From Duganella lactea (lineage in GTDB: Bacteria; Pseudomonadota; Gammaproteobacteria; Burkholderiales; Burkholderiaceae_D): a stretch of DNA of 54,473 nucleotides. Location of the stretch: contig NZ_WWCP01000039.1 in the NCBI RefSeq assembly GCF_009857505.1, forward strand, positions 1 through 54,473, in the 5' to 3' direction. The translations under genes and the position numbers were made by a program. Within the stretch, counting starts at the first letter, position 1; every line of letters starts with the position of its first letter. The notes below the pieces were generated by a model. That model saw only the letters and a list, made by a program, of their open reading frames with translations. It was not told where the DNA came from and searched no databases. Positions 1-8,902 of this stretch are shown here, in pieces.

Positions 1-646
1 GGCCACGGTGGAGCAGATCGAAGTAATCAAGGGCGCGGCGGCGGCGCTGTACGGACGCGGCTTTGCCGGCGACCCGTTCACCTGCGTCGGCGAGCAGCCC
101 GGCGCCACCCGCGCCGCCGCTACCACCGCTACTGCCGCCGGCATACGGCGAGCCATTGGACGCGCTGCCGTTGGTGGCGTAGCCGCCCGCTCCACCGCTG
201 CCGCCGGCGCCGCTGCCGGACGAGCCGCCAACGCCGCCAACGCCGGTCGCATGACCGCCGGTGGCCGTGCCACCGGCGCCGCCCACACCGGCGCCACCGG
301 TGCTGTTGCCGCTGTTGCTGGCGGCGTTGCCGATGTAGTCGACCCAGTTATCACGCACGGTGCCGGTCAGCGCGCTGTTGGCATTGGCGCTGGAGGTGTT
401 GAACGCGTTGCTGAAGTTCGACGTCGCCGTGCCGCCGTTGTTGGCCGCCACGCCGGCCAGCGCGCTGGCGCTGGCGGCGCCGGTGCTGTTGTTATTGTTG
501 TTCGCGGTGTGGGTGCTGCCGTCCAGCGAGGCGCTCGCCGTGTCGTTGGCGCTGACGCCAGCGCCGGTTTGCGAAACCGAGTTTTGCGCGTGAGCCTGCG
601 CACCAAAGGCCAGCGCGATAGCCGCGCCGATCAGGATTTTTTTCAT
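1..646 (-). CDS. Exported Gly/Ser/Asn-rich protein, 3' end missing
   Basis: The ATG at 646 follows an AGGAG ribosome-binding site, and the reading frame stays open to the window edge. The product starts with a clean signal peptide (MKKILIGAAIALAFGAQAHA, cleavage after AHA). Next come an N/T/S-rich stretch with five consecutive Asn and a unique segment around VRDNWVDYIGN, then a low-complexity region of GGAG, GGSG and GGVGG units from about residue 115 to 190. The last roughly 25 residues before the edge turn Arg-rich because that DNA is the antisense of a TonB-receptor motif, so the genuine gene probably ends or is broken near bases 70-105. Composition suggests a secreted structural or matrix protein; I do not recognise a family. 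A sigma-54 promoter precedes it and a sigma-54 activator gene lies just upstream in the same orientation. Confidence 0.7.
   Translation of the reverse strand, partial: MKKILIGAAIALAFGAQAHAQNSVSQTGAGVSANDTASASLDGSTHTANNNNNSTGAASASALAGVAANNGGTATSNFSNAFNTSSANANSALTGTVRDNWVDYIGNAASNSGNSTGGAGVGGAGGTATGGHATGVGGVGGSSGSGAGGSGGAGGYATNGSASNGSPYAGGSSGGSGGAGGAGLLADAGERVAGKAASVQRRRRALDYFDLLHRG
2..73 (+). pseudogene. Fragment of a TonB-dependent receptor plug domain
   Basis: Reading from base 2, the plus strand encodes ATVEQIEVIKGAAAALYGRG followed by FAGD. This is the highly characteristic plug-domain motif of TonB-dependent siderophore receptors (V-E-x-I-E-V-x-K-G-x-x-x-x-L-Y-G-x-G). Such a receptor would continue with the GG-x-I-N-x-V-T-K segment, but the similarity stops at about base 73 and the downstream sequence instead makes sense only on the minus strand as a Gly-rich protein. 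What is visible is therefore about 24 residues of a receptor gene whose 5' part lies outside the window and whose 3' part is missing. The likeliest explanations are an assembly or contig-end chimera, or a real rearrangement breakpoint. Confidence 0.6.
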
Positions 647-712
647 AATTGCTCCTACCTTGCAAAGAAAGTGAATGTAACCGGGGGCCGATCCTCCGGT
701 CTCACTTCTTCC

Positions 713-727
713 GCAAGCTTGGTGCCA
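713..727 (-). promoter_or_regulatory. Sigma-54 (RpoN) promoter for the Gly-rich protein gene
   Basis: On the minus strand the sequence is TGGCACcaagcTTGC, which has the invariant GG-N10-GC spacing and matches the -24/-12 consensus TGGCAC-N5-TTGC at every conserved base. It lies about 67 bases upstream of the ATG at 646, leaving a leader of roughly 55 bases. The neighbouring gene encodes a sigma-54 enhancer-binding protein, which makes local control plausible. Confidence 0.75.
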
Positions 728-830
728 TGCGCGCCAAGCTATTGATCCGCAAGGCTTCCGCGCCGTGGCGCCGCCTGTCCTGCCGGCCGGCGCGACGCCC
801 GCCGTCACGCCGCTGTGACAGCGCCACCGC

Positions 831-2171
831 TCATTCACTCTGGCCGTTGGTGTAACTGGCGCGCGACGCTCCATCGATGCCATGCTTGGCCAGCAGCCGG
901 TAAAGCGTCATGCGCGATACGCCGAGGTCGCGCGCGGCCAGCGTGATGTTGCGGCCGGCGCGCAGCAGGCTGGCGTCGATGGCGTCGCGCTCGGCGCGGA
1001 TGCGGGCGTCGTCCAGTTGCAGCGGCGCGCTGGCCGGCGCGGCCGACACCAGGCCCAGGTCGTGCGGCAGGATCAGGCGGCCCTCGGCCATCACCATGGC
1101 GCGCCGCACGCGGTTGATCAACTCGCGCACATTGCCGGGCCAGTCATGCTCGCGGATCGCCTGCGCGGCGCGGCCGCTGAAGCCTTTCACGCGCGGCGCG
1201 CGCTCGCTGGAGAACGTGCGGAAGAAATGCTCGGCCAGCGGCAGCAGGTCGTCCTTGCGTTCGCGCAGCGACGGCACATCCAGCGCCAGCACATTGAGGC
1301 GGTAGTACAGGTCTTCGCGAAAGACGCCGCGCCGCACCGCCTGCGCCAGGTCGACGTGCGAGGCGGCGATGACGCGCGCGTCGACCGCGATGCTGCGCGT
1401 GCCACCCACGCGGTAGATGGTGTGTTCCTGCAGGAAGCGCAGCAGGTTGGCCTGCAACTCCATCGGCAGGTCGCCGATTTCATCGAGGAAGATCGAGCCG
1501 CCCTGCGCGCTTTCGATCAGGCCGCGCTTGTCGCGCGCCGCGCCGGTAAAGGCGCCGCGTTCGTGGCCGAATAACTCGGACTGGATCAGTTGCGCCGGAA
1601 TCGCGCCGCAGTTGATCGGCACAAACGGCCCCTTGCGGCGCGGCGACTGCGCGTGCACCGCCTGCGCCGCCAGCTCCTTGCCGCTGCCGCTCTCGCCCCA
1701 GATCAGCACCGGCGCGCTGGCCGCCGCCACCTTGACGATCTGCCGCCGCAAGCGCGTGATGGCGGCGCTCTGGCCGGTGAGCGTGACCTCGTCGCCGCCC
1801 TGCGGCGGCGCCGGCCCGGCACGCAGCGCGGCCATGCCGAGCGCGTGGCCCACGGCCTGCCGCAGCCGCTGATGATCGAGCGGCCAGGTGTGGTAGTCGT
1901 CACAGTGATCGCGCAGCAACTGGCACCACGCCGGCTGTTCCAGCAGCGACGGCGGCATCACGGCGATCCAGTGCGGGGCAAAATGATCGAGCAGCAAGGC
2001 GTTGAGATCGGCGCAGCTGTCGGTGTCCCGCACCAGCAGCAGGCCGACGGCGCAGGCGTGCGCCTTTAAATGACGGCACGCCTCGGCCAGTCTCTCCGTC
2101 CGCACCACCTGCCAGTGCGCCGGCAAGCCCGGCTCGCCGACGCCCACGCAGAGTATCGATTTCGTCGTCAT
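831..2171 (-). CDS. Sigma-54-dependent transcriptional activator, VpsR-like
   Basis: This 446-residue protein is a sigma-54 enhancer-binding protein. Residues 1 to about 120 form a receiver-like domain without the usual acidic pair (the first strand reads ILCVGVGEPG) and without a convincing phospho-acceptor Asp, as in VpsR/FleQ-type activators that respond to c-di-GMP or protein contacts instead of phosphorylation. Residues about 130-365 are the AAA+ domain, with Walker A GESGSGKE at 159-166, the sigma-54-contacting GAFTGA loop at 206-211 and Walker B GGSIFLDE at 224-231. The C-terminus has a Fis-type helix-turn-helix (ITLAARDLGVSRMTLYRLL). An obvious candidate target is the sigma-54 promoter immediately downstream at 713-727. 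Binding of c-di-GMP is an inference from family resemblance. Confidence 0.9.
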   Translation of the reverse strand: MTTKSILCVGVGEPGLPAHWQVVRTERLAEACRHLKAHACAVGLLLVRDTDSCADLNALLLDHFAPHWIAVMPPSLLEQPAWCQLLRDHCDDYHTWPLDHQRLRQAVGHALGMAALRAGPAPPQGGDEVTLTGQSAAITRLRRQIVKVAAASAPVLIWGESGSGKELAAQAVHAQSPRRKGPFVPINCGAIPAQLIQSELFGHERGAFTGAARDKRGLIESAQGGSIFLDEIGDLPMELQANLLRFLQEHTIYRVGGTRSIAVDARVIAASHVDLAQAVRRGVFREDLYYRLNVLALDVPSLRERKDDLLPLAEHFFRTFSSERAPRVKGFSGRAAQAIREHDWPGNVRELINRVRRAMVMAEGRLILPHDLGLVSAAPASAPLQLDDARIRAERDAIDASLLRAGRNITLAARDLGVSRMTLYRLLAKHGIDGASRASYTNGQSE

Positions 2172-2313
2172 GCTCGTTGGACGGGAAATGATGAGGAAAG
2201 TTCAAAGCTTGCCCCACCGCCAAGGCCAATATAGAATGCGCGCAGCTTTTTTGACCAGCTCGCTACAAGGCTGTCAATAGTGCAAATTATATAAGACCAC
2301 AGGGTATAGTGAG

Positions 2314-2931
2314 ATGACTGATGACGAACTGAAGCCGGCGGCGCTGCCCACCTGGCGCCGGCGCCTGCCGCTACAGATATTGAATCTGTTCGGCTGGCGT
2401 TTCCTGTACCGCCCGCTGCCCGGCCCGCGCGGCATCGTGGTGGTGTATCCGCATACCTCGAACTGGGACTTCGTCATCGGTCTGATGTGCAAATGGGCGA
2501 TGCACCTGCCGTTCCGCTGGCTGGCCAAGGACTCGCTGTTCAAATCGCCGCTGGGCGGCTGGTTCCGGGCGATGGGGGGCGAGCCGGTCGACCGCAGCGC
2601 GCCGCAGGGCATGATCCGCTCGCAGGCCGAGCGCATGAACGCCGCCGACTGGTACTGGCTGGCCATCACGCCCGAAGCCTCGCGTGCCTATCGGCCCAAC
2701 TGGAAGACCGGCTTCTACCATCTGGCGCTGGAAGCCGGGGTGCCACTGTGCCTGGTGTATATCGATTACCCGAACAAGACGCTGGGCATGGTCGACCATC
2801 TGCACCTGAGCGGCGACCAAGAGGCCGACATGGCCGCCATCCGCGCCATCTACGACGGCCACCACGGCCTGTATCCAAAAAACGAAGCGCCCATCGTGCT
2901 GCAGGAACGCCGCAGCGAAGAGCGCAACTAG
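2314..2931 (+). CDS. PlsC-like 1-acylglycerol-3-phosphate acyltransferase family protein
   Basis: The 205-residue product carries the acyltransferase signature H-x4-D (HTSNWD, about residues 47-52) and a second block, ITPEASRAYRPNWKTGF, which corresponds to the phosphate-binding PEGTR-type motif of PlsC enzymes. These enzymes transfer an acyl chain to lysophosphatidate or a related acceptor at the cytoplasmic face of the inner membrane. The protein is short, has no long hydrophobic N-terminus and carries PEAS in place of PEGT, so it may act on another acceptor. It is transcribed divergently from the sigma-54 activator and its stop codon lies 6 bases from the end of the urease operon, so the two transcription units converge. 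An A+T-rich stretch (AAATTATATAAG) just upstream could be part of its promoter. Confidence 0.8.
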   Translation: MTDDELKPAALPTWRRRLPLQILNLFGWRFLYRPLPGPRGIVVVYPHTSNWDFVIGLMCKWAMHLPFRWLAKDSLFKSPLGGWFRAMGGEPVDRSAPQGMIRSQAERMNAADWYWLAITPEASRAYRPNWKTGFYHLALEAGVPLCLVYIDYPNKTLGMVDHLHLSGDQEADMAAIRAIYDGHHGLYPKNEAPIVLQERRSEERN

Positions 2932-2937
2932 GCGGTT

Positions 2938-3486
2938 TTACGCCGTCGCCGTCAGCATCACGCCGGTGGCGGCGATCGCCACACCGGACGCCTTCACCGC
3001 CAGCGCAGGGCTGACGCGGGCCAGCAGATTCCCGCCATACACCAGCAGCAGGCTGGCGGCCAGCAGGCCGCCGGCGCTGACCGCCTGCGGCAGTTCCTGA
3101 CCATGCGCGTTACCGTGCAGGATGGCGAACACACTGACCATCACCGTGCCGGCGGCCGCCGGCAGCCGCGTGGCCGCCACCAGCAACACGCCCATCAACG
3201 CCACCGTCAATGCGATGCCAGTCTCCAGACCGGGAATGTGCAGTCCCAGCGCGCCGCTCGCCATGCCGATCAACAGCATGCCGATGAAGGTGGCCGGCAG
3301 CCATTGGGCGTTCGGCTGGCGCACGCTCCATGCGCCCACGGCCAGCATCGCCAGCAGATGATCCAGTCCGGTGAACGGGTGCATAAAGCCGGCCAGGAAG
3401 CCGTGCGTGTGCGCACTGTCGCCGGTGTGGGCGAAGGCGGCGCCGCTGGCGGCGGCCAGCGTCAATGCGGTGAGGGTCTTTTTCAT
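2938..3486 (-). CDS. ureJ: HupE/UreJ family nickel permease
   Basis: The 182-residue protein has a signal peptide followed by a His-containing N-terminus (HTGDSAHTHG), then the family hallmark HPFTGLDHLLAM. A second His motif (HGNAHG) lies in a later membrane segment; about six hydrophobic helices are visible. HupE/UreJ proteins are secondary nickel (or cobalt) transporters of the inner membrane. As the last gene of the urease operon, starting 10 bases after the ureG stop, it most likely supplies nickel for the urease metallocentre. Metal specificity cannot be read from the sequence. Confidence 0.9.
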   Translation of the reverse strand: MKKTLTALTLAAASGAAFAHTGDSAHTHGFLAGFMHPFTGLDHLLAMLAVGAWSVRQPNAQWLPATFIGMLLIGMASGALGLHIPGLETGIALTVALMGVLLVAATRLPAAAGTVMVSVFAILHGNAHGQELPQAVSAGGLLAASLLLVYGGNLLARVSPALAVKASGVAIAATGVMLTATA

Positions 3487-3496
3487 GGTTGCTCCT

Positions 3497-4111
3497 TTAC
3501 TGGTCCAGCAAGCCTTGTTGGCGGATGTAGTCGATGACGGCGCTGACGCCGTCGCCGCTGCGCAGATTGGTGAAGATGAACGGACGGCTGCCGCGCTGCT
3601 GTTTGGCGTCGCGCGCCATCACGTCCAAGTCCGCGCCGACGTGCGGCGCCAGGTCGGTCTTGTTGATGATCAGCAGATCGGAGCGGGTGATGCCGGGACC
3701 GCCCTTGCGCGGAATCTTCTCGCCGCCGGCGACGTCGATCACGTAGATGGTCAGGTCGGACAGCTCGGGACTGAAGGTGGCGGCCAGGTTGTCGCCGCCG
3801 GATTCCACCAGAATCAGGTCCAGGTTGGGGAAGTCGGCCTGCATGCGGGCGATGGCTTCGAGGTTGATCGAGGCGTCTTCGCGGATCGCCGTGTGCGGGC
3901 AGCCGCCGGTTTCCACGCCCATCAGGCGCTCGGCCGGCAACGCGTCGGCGCGCAGCAGGATCTCCATGTCCTCCTTGGTGTAGATGTCATTGGTGATGAC
4001 GGCCATGTCGTAATGGTCGCGCATGCCCTTGCACAGCATTTCGCACAGGGCGGTCTTGCCCGAACCGACGGGGCCGCCGATGCCGACGCGGAGTGGATTG
4101 GATGGTGTCAT
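3497..4111 (-). CDS. ureG: Urease accessory GTPase UreG
   Basis: This 204-residue protein is a SIMIBI-class GTPase that delivers nickel to apo-urease in the UreD-UreF-UreG complex. The P-loop is GGPVGSGKT at residues 12-20. The nickel-binding C-P-H motif is at 71-73 within GGCPHTAIREDAS, and the guanine-specificity motif NKTD is visible further on (LLIINKTDLAPH). Length is normal for the family. It lies 9 bases downstream of ureF in the operon. Confidence 0.97.
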   Translation of the reverse strand: MTPSNPLRVGIGGPVGSGKTALCEMLCKGMRDHYDMAVITNDIYTKEDMEILLRADALPAERLMGVETGGCPHTAIREDASINLEAIARMQADFPNLDLILVESGGDNLAATFSPELSDLTIYVIDVAGGEKIPRKGGPGITRSDLLIINKTDLAPHVGADLDVMARDAKQQRGSRPFIFTNLRSGDGVSAVIDYIRQQGLLDQ

Positions 4112-4120
4112 AGTGCTCTT

Positions 4121-4801
4121 TCAGGATCGGTATAAACGGCTGTATTGAACTTCGTGCTGCATCGACAGCAGCGACAGGCCCGGCGCCCAGTTGCACATGT
4201 CGTCATCGCCGACGGTTTGCGCATGCCGGGCGGCGGCTTCGATCTCGGCGCGCAGCGACAGCAGCATGCGCTGGCCGGCCACCTGCCCCAGCGGCACCGA
4301 CTTGACGCACACCAGCACCTGGTTCTCGGCCCAGGCGAACAGCATGGCCAGCAGCGCGGCGTGGTGCGGGATGTTCAACGCGGCGACGGCGCAGGCGAAG
4401 GCGGTGGGCAGCGCGACCTCGGTTTCGCCTTGCAGGTGGGCCAGCGTGTCGGCATCGGTAATGCCCAGCTCCGCGACCAGTTTGGTGAGCGAGTAGCCCA
4501 TCTGGATGGTCTCGGCGCGGAATTCGCCGCTGTCGCGCGAGGCGATGAATCTTTCGTTCCAGTCGCTGACGGCGCGCCAGTCGCGGCGCGTCCAGGCGTG
4601 CATCAGGCGCCAGGCGATGGGCGCTTCCCACTGCGCCACCACCTCGTGCAGGTGGCGGATGATCCAGGCGCGCGCGGTATCGGCGTTGCGCACCTCGCCG
4701 CGCTCCAGCGCCGCTTCCAGCCCCTGCGAATAGCTGTACGCGCCGATCGGCAGCGCCGGACTGGCGAATTGCAGCAGATGGAGCAGCGCGGCAGCTTGCA
4801 T
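4121..4801 (-). CDS. ureF: Urease accessory protein UreF
   Basis: This 226-residue, largely helical protein contains the UreF N-terminal signature (LLQFASPALPIGAYSYSQGL) and the conserved C-terminal region around LPLGQVAGQRML. UreF bridges UreD-bound apo-urease and the UreG dimer and gates nickel and GTP hydrolysis. Its ATG directly abuts the ureE stop codon with no intervening base, so its translation is probably coupled to ureE. Length is typical. Confidence 0.96.
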   Translation of the reverse strand: MQAAALLHLLQFASPALPIGAYSYSQGLEAALERGEVRNADTARAWIIRHLHEVVAQWEAPIAWRLMHAWTRRDWRAVSDWNERFIASRDSGEFRAETIQMGYSLTKLVAELGITDADTLAHLQGETEVALPTAFACAVAALNIPHHAALLAMLFAWAENQVLVCVKSVPLGQVAGQRMLLSLRAEIEAAARHAQTVGDDDMCNWAPGLSLLSMQHEVQYSRLYRS

Positions 4802-5323
4802 TTACTTCGGATCGCCCGGACGGTGAATCTTCTGGCGCAGCGGGATAGGCGCCAGCGGACCCAGTCCGTGGTCGTGATGGTGTCCATGGCCGCCGCCGTA
4901 GGCGCCAGACTCCGGCTCGAACGCTGACAGCTGCTCCACCACCGTCGCGCCCAGGCCGGCCAGCATCTCCTTCAACACCGCATCGGCGCGGATGCGCAGG
5001 AAGCCGTCGCCCACCTGCGCCTGCGTGTGACGATTCCCGAGATGGAAGGCGCAGCGCAGCAGCGTGTGGGCATCGGCGCAGGTCACCTTGTAAGTCGGCT
5101 CCGGCGCGGCCACCACGCGAATCACGCGTTTGTCTTCACCGGTCAGCAGATCGCCATCGCGCAGCACCGTGCCACGCACGGTGAATACAGCGACCTCCTC
5201 GCCCGTATCCAAGGCCGCGCGCAGGCGGCACTTCTCGCGCAGTTCATAAGGCAGCACCAGTTGCGCGGCGACGTTGGCCGATACGGCATCGGCGTGCGCG
5301 ACTTTAGTATGGAGTGTTAACAT
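4802..5323 (-). CDS. ureE: Urease accessory nickel metallochaperone UreE
   Basis: The 173-residue protein has the UreE N-terminal peptide-binding domain (MLTLHTKVAHAD at the start) and metal-binding domain (LGNRHTQAQVGDGFLRI). It ends in a His-rich tail, GGGHGHHHDHGLG, which in UreE binds several nickel ions. Odd point: the ATG is preceded by tandem ATAATCG repeats, so no Shine-Dalgarno sequence is visible. Translation may depend on coupling to ureC, whose stop lies 36 bases upstream, or on a weak signal in the repeat. Confidence 0.95.
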   Translation of the reverse strand: MLTLHTKVAHADAVSANVAAQLVLPYELREKCRLRAALDTGEEVAVFTVRGTVLRDGDLLTGEDKRVIRVVAAPEPTYKVTCADAHTLLRCAFHLGNRHTQAQVGDGFLRIRADAVLKEMLAGLGATVVEQLSAFEPESGAYGGGHGHHHDHGLGPLAPIPLRQKIHRPGDPK

Positions 5324-5349
5324 AATCGATAATCGATAATCTATAATCG
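5322..5349. repeat. Four tandem 7-bp repeats at the ureE start
   Basis: Plus-strand units are ATAATCG, ATAATCG, ATAATCT and ATAATCG, lying end to end from 5322 to 5349. They fill most of the gap between ureC and ureE and overlap the first two bases of the ureE ATG on the minus strand, exactly where a ribosome-binding site is expected. Short tandem repeats can change copy number by slipped-strand replication. Confidence 0.85.
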
Positions 5350-5359
5350 GTCAGCAAAG

Positions 5360-7060
<1,701 letters not shown>

Positions 7061-7061
7061 A

Positions 7062-7370
7062 TCAGCTCAGTTTCCCCATGACTTTACCGTTGAAGCCATA
7101 CACTTCCTGATCGCCATCGAGCCGCACCAGTTCCACGGTGCGCTGCTGGCCCGGCTCAAAGCGCACGGCGGTGCCGGCGGCGATATTCAGGCGCATGCCG
7201 TAAGCCTTCCAGCGCTCCAGCTTGAGCACCGAGTTGACTTCAAAAAAATGGAAATGCGAGCCAATCTGCACCGGACGGTCGCCCTGATTGGTGACCACCA
7301 CGGTGGTGGTCTGGCGGCCCTCGTTCAGGCCGATCTCGCCCTCTTCAAGCTTGTATTCACCTGGGATCAT
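7062..7370 (-). CDS. ureB: Urease beta subunit UreB
   Basis: This 102-residue small subunit begins MIPGEYKLEEGEIGLNEGR and contains the conserved HFHFFEVN segment and the GTAVRFEPGQ block. UreB packs with UreA and UreC in the (ABC)3 enzyme and helps position the active-site flap. A separate beta subunit is typical of bacterial (non-Helicobacter) ureases. It follows ureA by 11 bases and is preceded by a GGAG ribosome-binding site. Confidence 0.97.
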   Translation of the reverse strand: MIPGEYKLEEGEIGLNEGRQTTTVVVTNQGDRPVQIGSHFHFFEVNSVLKLERWKAYGMRLNIAAGTAVRFEPGQQRTVELVRLDGDQEVYGFNGKVMGKLS

Positions 7371-7381
7371 GATGAACTCCT

Positions 7382-7684
7382 TTATGGGATGGGGTGGTGG
7401 ACAGTCACAAGCTTGCTCCCATCGGGGAACGTCGCTTCGACCTGGATGTCAGGGATCATTTCGGGGATACCCTCCATGACGTCGGCGCGCGTGAGTATGC
7501 GCGTGCCGTCGGACATCAGTTCTGCGACAGTTTTGCCGTCGCGGGCGCCTTCCATGATGGCGCAGGTAATCAGCGCCACCGCTTCCGGGTAGTTCAACTT
7601 CAATCCGCGCGCCTTGCGGCGTTCCGCCACCAGGCCTGCGGTAAAAATCAACAACTTGTCTTTTTCGCGTGGCGTCAGGTCCAT
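7382..7684 (-). CDS. ureA: Urease gamma subunit UreA
   Basis: This 100-residue protein is the standard length and begins MDLTPREKDKLLIFTAGLVA. It has the conserved LNYPEAVALI and MEGARDGKTV segments and the VEATFPDGSKLVTVHHPI C-terminus. It is the gamma subunit of the urease trimer-of-trimers. It follows ureD by 15 bases. Confidence 0.98.
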   Translation of the reverse strand: MDLTPREKDKLLIFTAGLVAERRKARGLKLNYPEAVALITCAIMEGARDGKTVAELMSDGTRILTRADVMEGIPEMIPDIQVEATFPDGSKLVTVHHPIP

Positions 7685-7699
7685 GTATTGTGTGCTCTT

Positions 7700-8569
7700 T
7701 CAGGTTTGCCAGATGCGCGGCGTGACCGCCTCGCGCTGCAACAGGTGCGGGCGCAGACGGCGCCAAACGGTCAGCATCAGGCGGCGCGCGGTTTCGCTGT
7801 CGTCGCCGAGATGGCGCGCCACCAGCACGCCCCTGGTGTGCGTGACGCCGAAAACATGCTCGCCATCGGCGGCGATGTCGGCGCGTATTTGAATCAATAA
7901 CTCGTTCAACACGGCGGCGGGCAGCGGCTTGCCGGCCGCGATCAGCGTGGCGCAGACGGTGTGGCCGTTCAGCGCCAGCGGACTATCGAGGCGGCCGCCG
8001 ACCATATCGCCCTGCTCCCACCAGATCAGCCGCCCTTCGCGGCGGATGCTGCTGCGCTGGCGGATGCGGCCCGCGTTGAACACCTCGCCCGAACCGCGCC
8101 GGCCCATGCACAGAATCTCGCAACCGAGGAAGGTGGCGCCGGCGGCCAGTTCCACATGCTGCTCCAGCACCACGTTAGCGGTATCAAAAAAGATCGTCTC
8201 TTGCGGCAGCCATTCCAGCGCGGCGTTTTCGTTGACATGCAGGTGTGCCGACTGGCGCGACACCTTGCCGTTCGCCCGGTACCACTTGGCCGCGCCGGGT
8301 GTGGTGATGAAGGCGTGCGCGTTGTCGCCCACGCCGATGTCGATTTCCAGCTGGTCACCGCCCACCACGCCGCCCGGCGGATGGACGATGATGGCCTGGC
8401 ACACTCGCGGACCTTCCGCGTACAGCGCCTTCTGCACGCGCAACGGACCGTAGTGCATCTTGTCCAGCAGCCGTGTGGTGCCGGCGTCATCAACAAAGCC
8501 TAGCGTGAGGCCGGCCCGCCAGGCGCTGTGGCTGGCGGCAGGGTCACGCGATACGGTGCAGTCGGGCAT
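7700..8569 (-). CDS. ureD: Urease accessory protein UreD
   Basis: First gene of the operon; a UreD/UreH protein that scaffolds apo-urease for nickel insertion and forms a tunnel to UreF/UreG. Recognisable blocks include GPLRVQKALYAEGP, VHPPGGVVGGDQL and TTPGAAKWYR. The ATG at 8569 gives 289 residues, close to the family norm. An in-frame TTG at 8608 would add 13 residues, but it lies inside the sigma-54 -12 element at 8605-8608, so a transcript from that promoter (start expected near 8593) would not contain it. I therefore use the ATG, although its ribosome-binding site is weak. Confidence 0.95.
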   Translation of the reverse strand: MPDCTVSRDPAASHSAWRAGLTLGFVDDAGTTRLLDKMHYGPLRVQKALYAEGPRVCQAIIVHPPGGVVGGDQLEIDIGVGDNAHAFITTPGAAKWYRANGKVSRQSAHLHVNENAALEWLPQETIFFDTANVVLEQHVELAAGATFLGCEILCMGRRGSGEVFNAGRIRQRSSIRREGRLIWWEQGDMVGGRLDSPLALNGHTVCATLIAAGKPLPAAVLNELLIQIRADIAADGEHVFGVTHTRGVLVARHLGDDSETARRLMLTVWRRLRPHLLQREAVTPRIWQT

Positions 8570-8604
8570 GATGGCAAGAATGTTTAAATAATGTGCTGTC
8601 CTAT

Positions 8605-8619
8605 GCAATCAGCATGCCA
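8605..8619 (-). promoter_or_regulatory. Sigma-54 promoter of the urease operon
   Basis: The minus strand reads TGGCATgctgaTTGC followed by AT. The GG-N10-GC spacing is exact and only one base differs from TGGCAC-N5-TTGC. The predicted start near 8593 gives a leader of about 24 bases to the ureD ATG at 8569. Sigma-54 control of urease fits nitrogen-limited induction. Confidence 0.75.
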
Positions 8620-8668
8620 GCCAAACACCACGCCGTGCGCGCCACAACGCACCAACATATCGCATCGC

Positions 8669-8683
8669 GCACCATTGCGGTGC
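8669..8683. promoter_or_regulatory. NtrC-type binding dyad upstream of ureD
   Basis: GCACCattgcGGTGC is a perfect 5-bp dyad with a 5-base spacer and matches the core of the NtrC consensus (GCACC-N5-GGTGC). It is centred about 80 bases upstream of the predicted sigma-54 start, within the range used by enhancer-binding proteins. Assignment to NtrC is by consensus only. Confidence 0.6.
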
Positions 8684-8902
8684 GAATTATCACGGTCAGA
8701 ACGCTTTTTCTGCTGGCGCGTGGCGGCTGTTGTAAAAAAGTGCCGTACGGAAAATAAATTTGCCGATTTCCACGCTGTCAAAAGTACTGCCACATCCGGC
8801 AAAAGCAGCGTTTGATTTGTTGAGTAATACTGGACTTCATTGGAGTTCGGAAACAAAAGTTGTTCAGAACGCGCCAACAACCAACCTCGACAGGAGAACA
8901 TC

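Noticed and set aside
8..745. Long plus-strand open frame of 245 codons
   Set aside because: Only its first 22 or so codons (TonB plug motif) look coding; the rest is Ala/Gly/Arg-rich antisense of the Gly-rich protein gene, which has a signal peptide and ribosome-binding site.
2931..2955. Small hairpin GGCG-GTTTTA-CGCC between the acyltransferase and ureJ
   Set aside because: The stem is only four bases, too short to call a terminator.
8570..8608. TTG start for ureD at 8608
   Set aside because: It overlaps the -12 element of the sigma-54 promoter, and the extra 13 residues are not needed for the family length.
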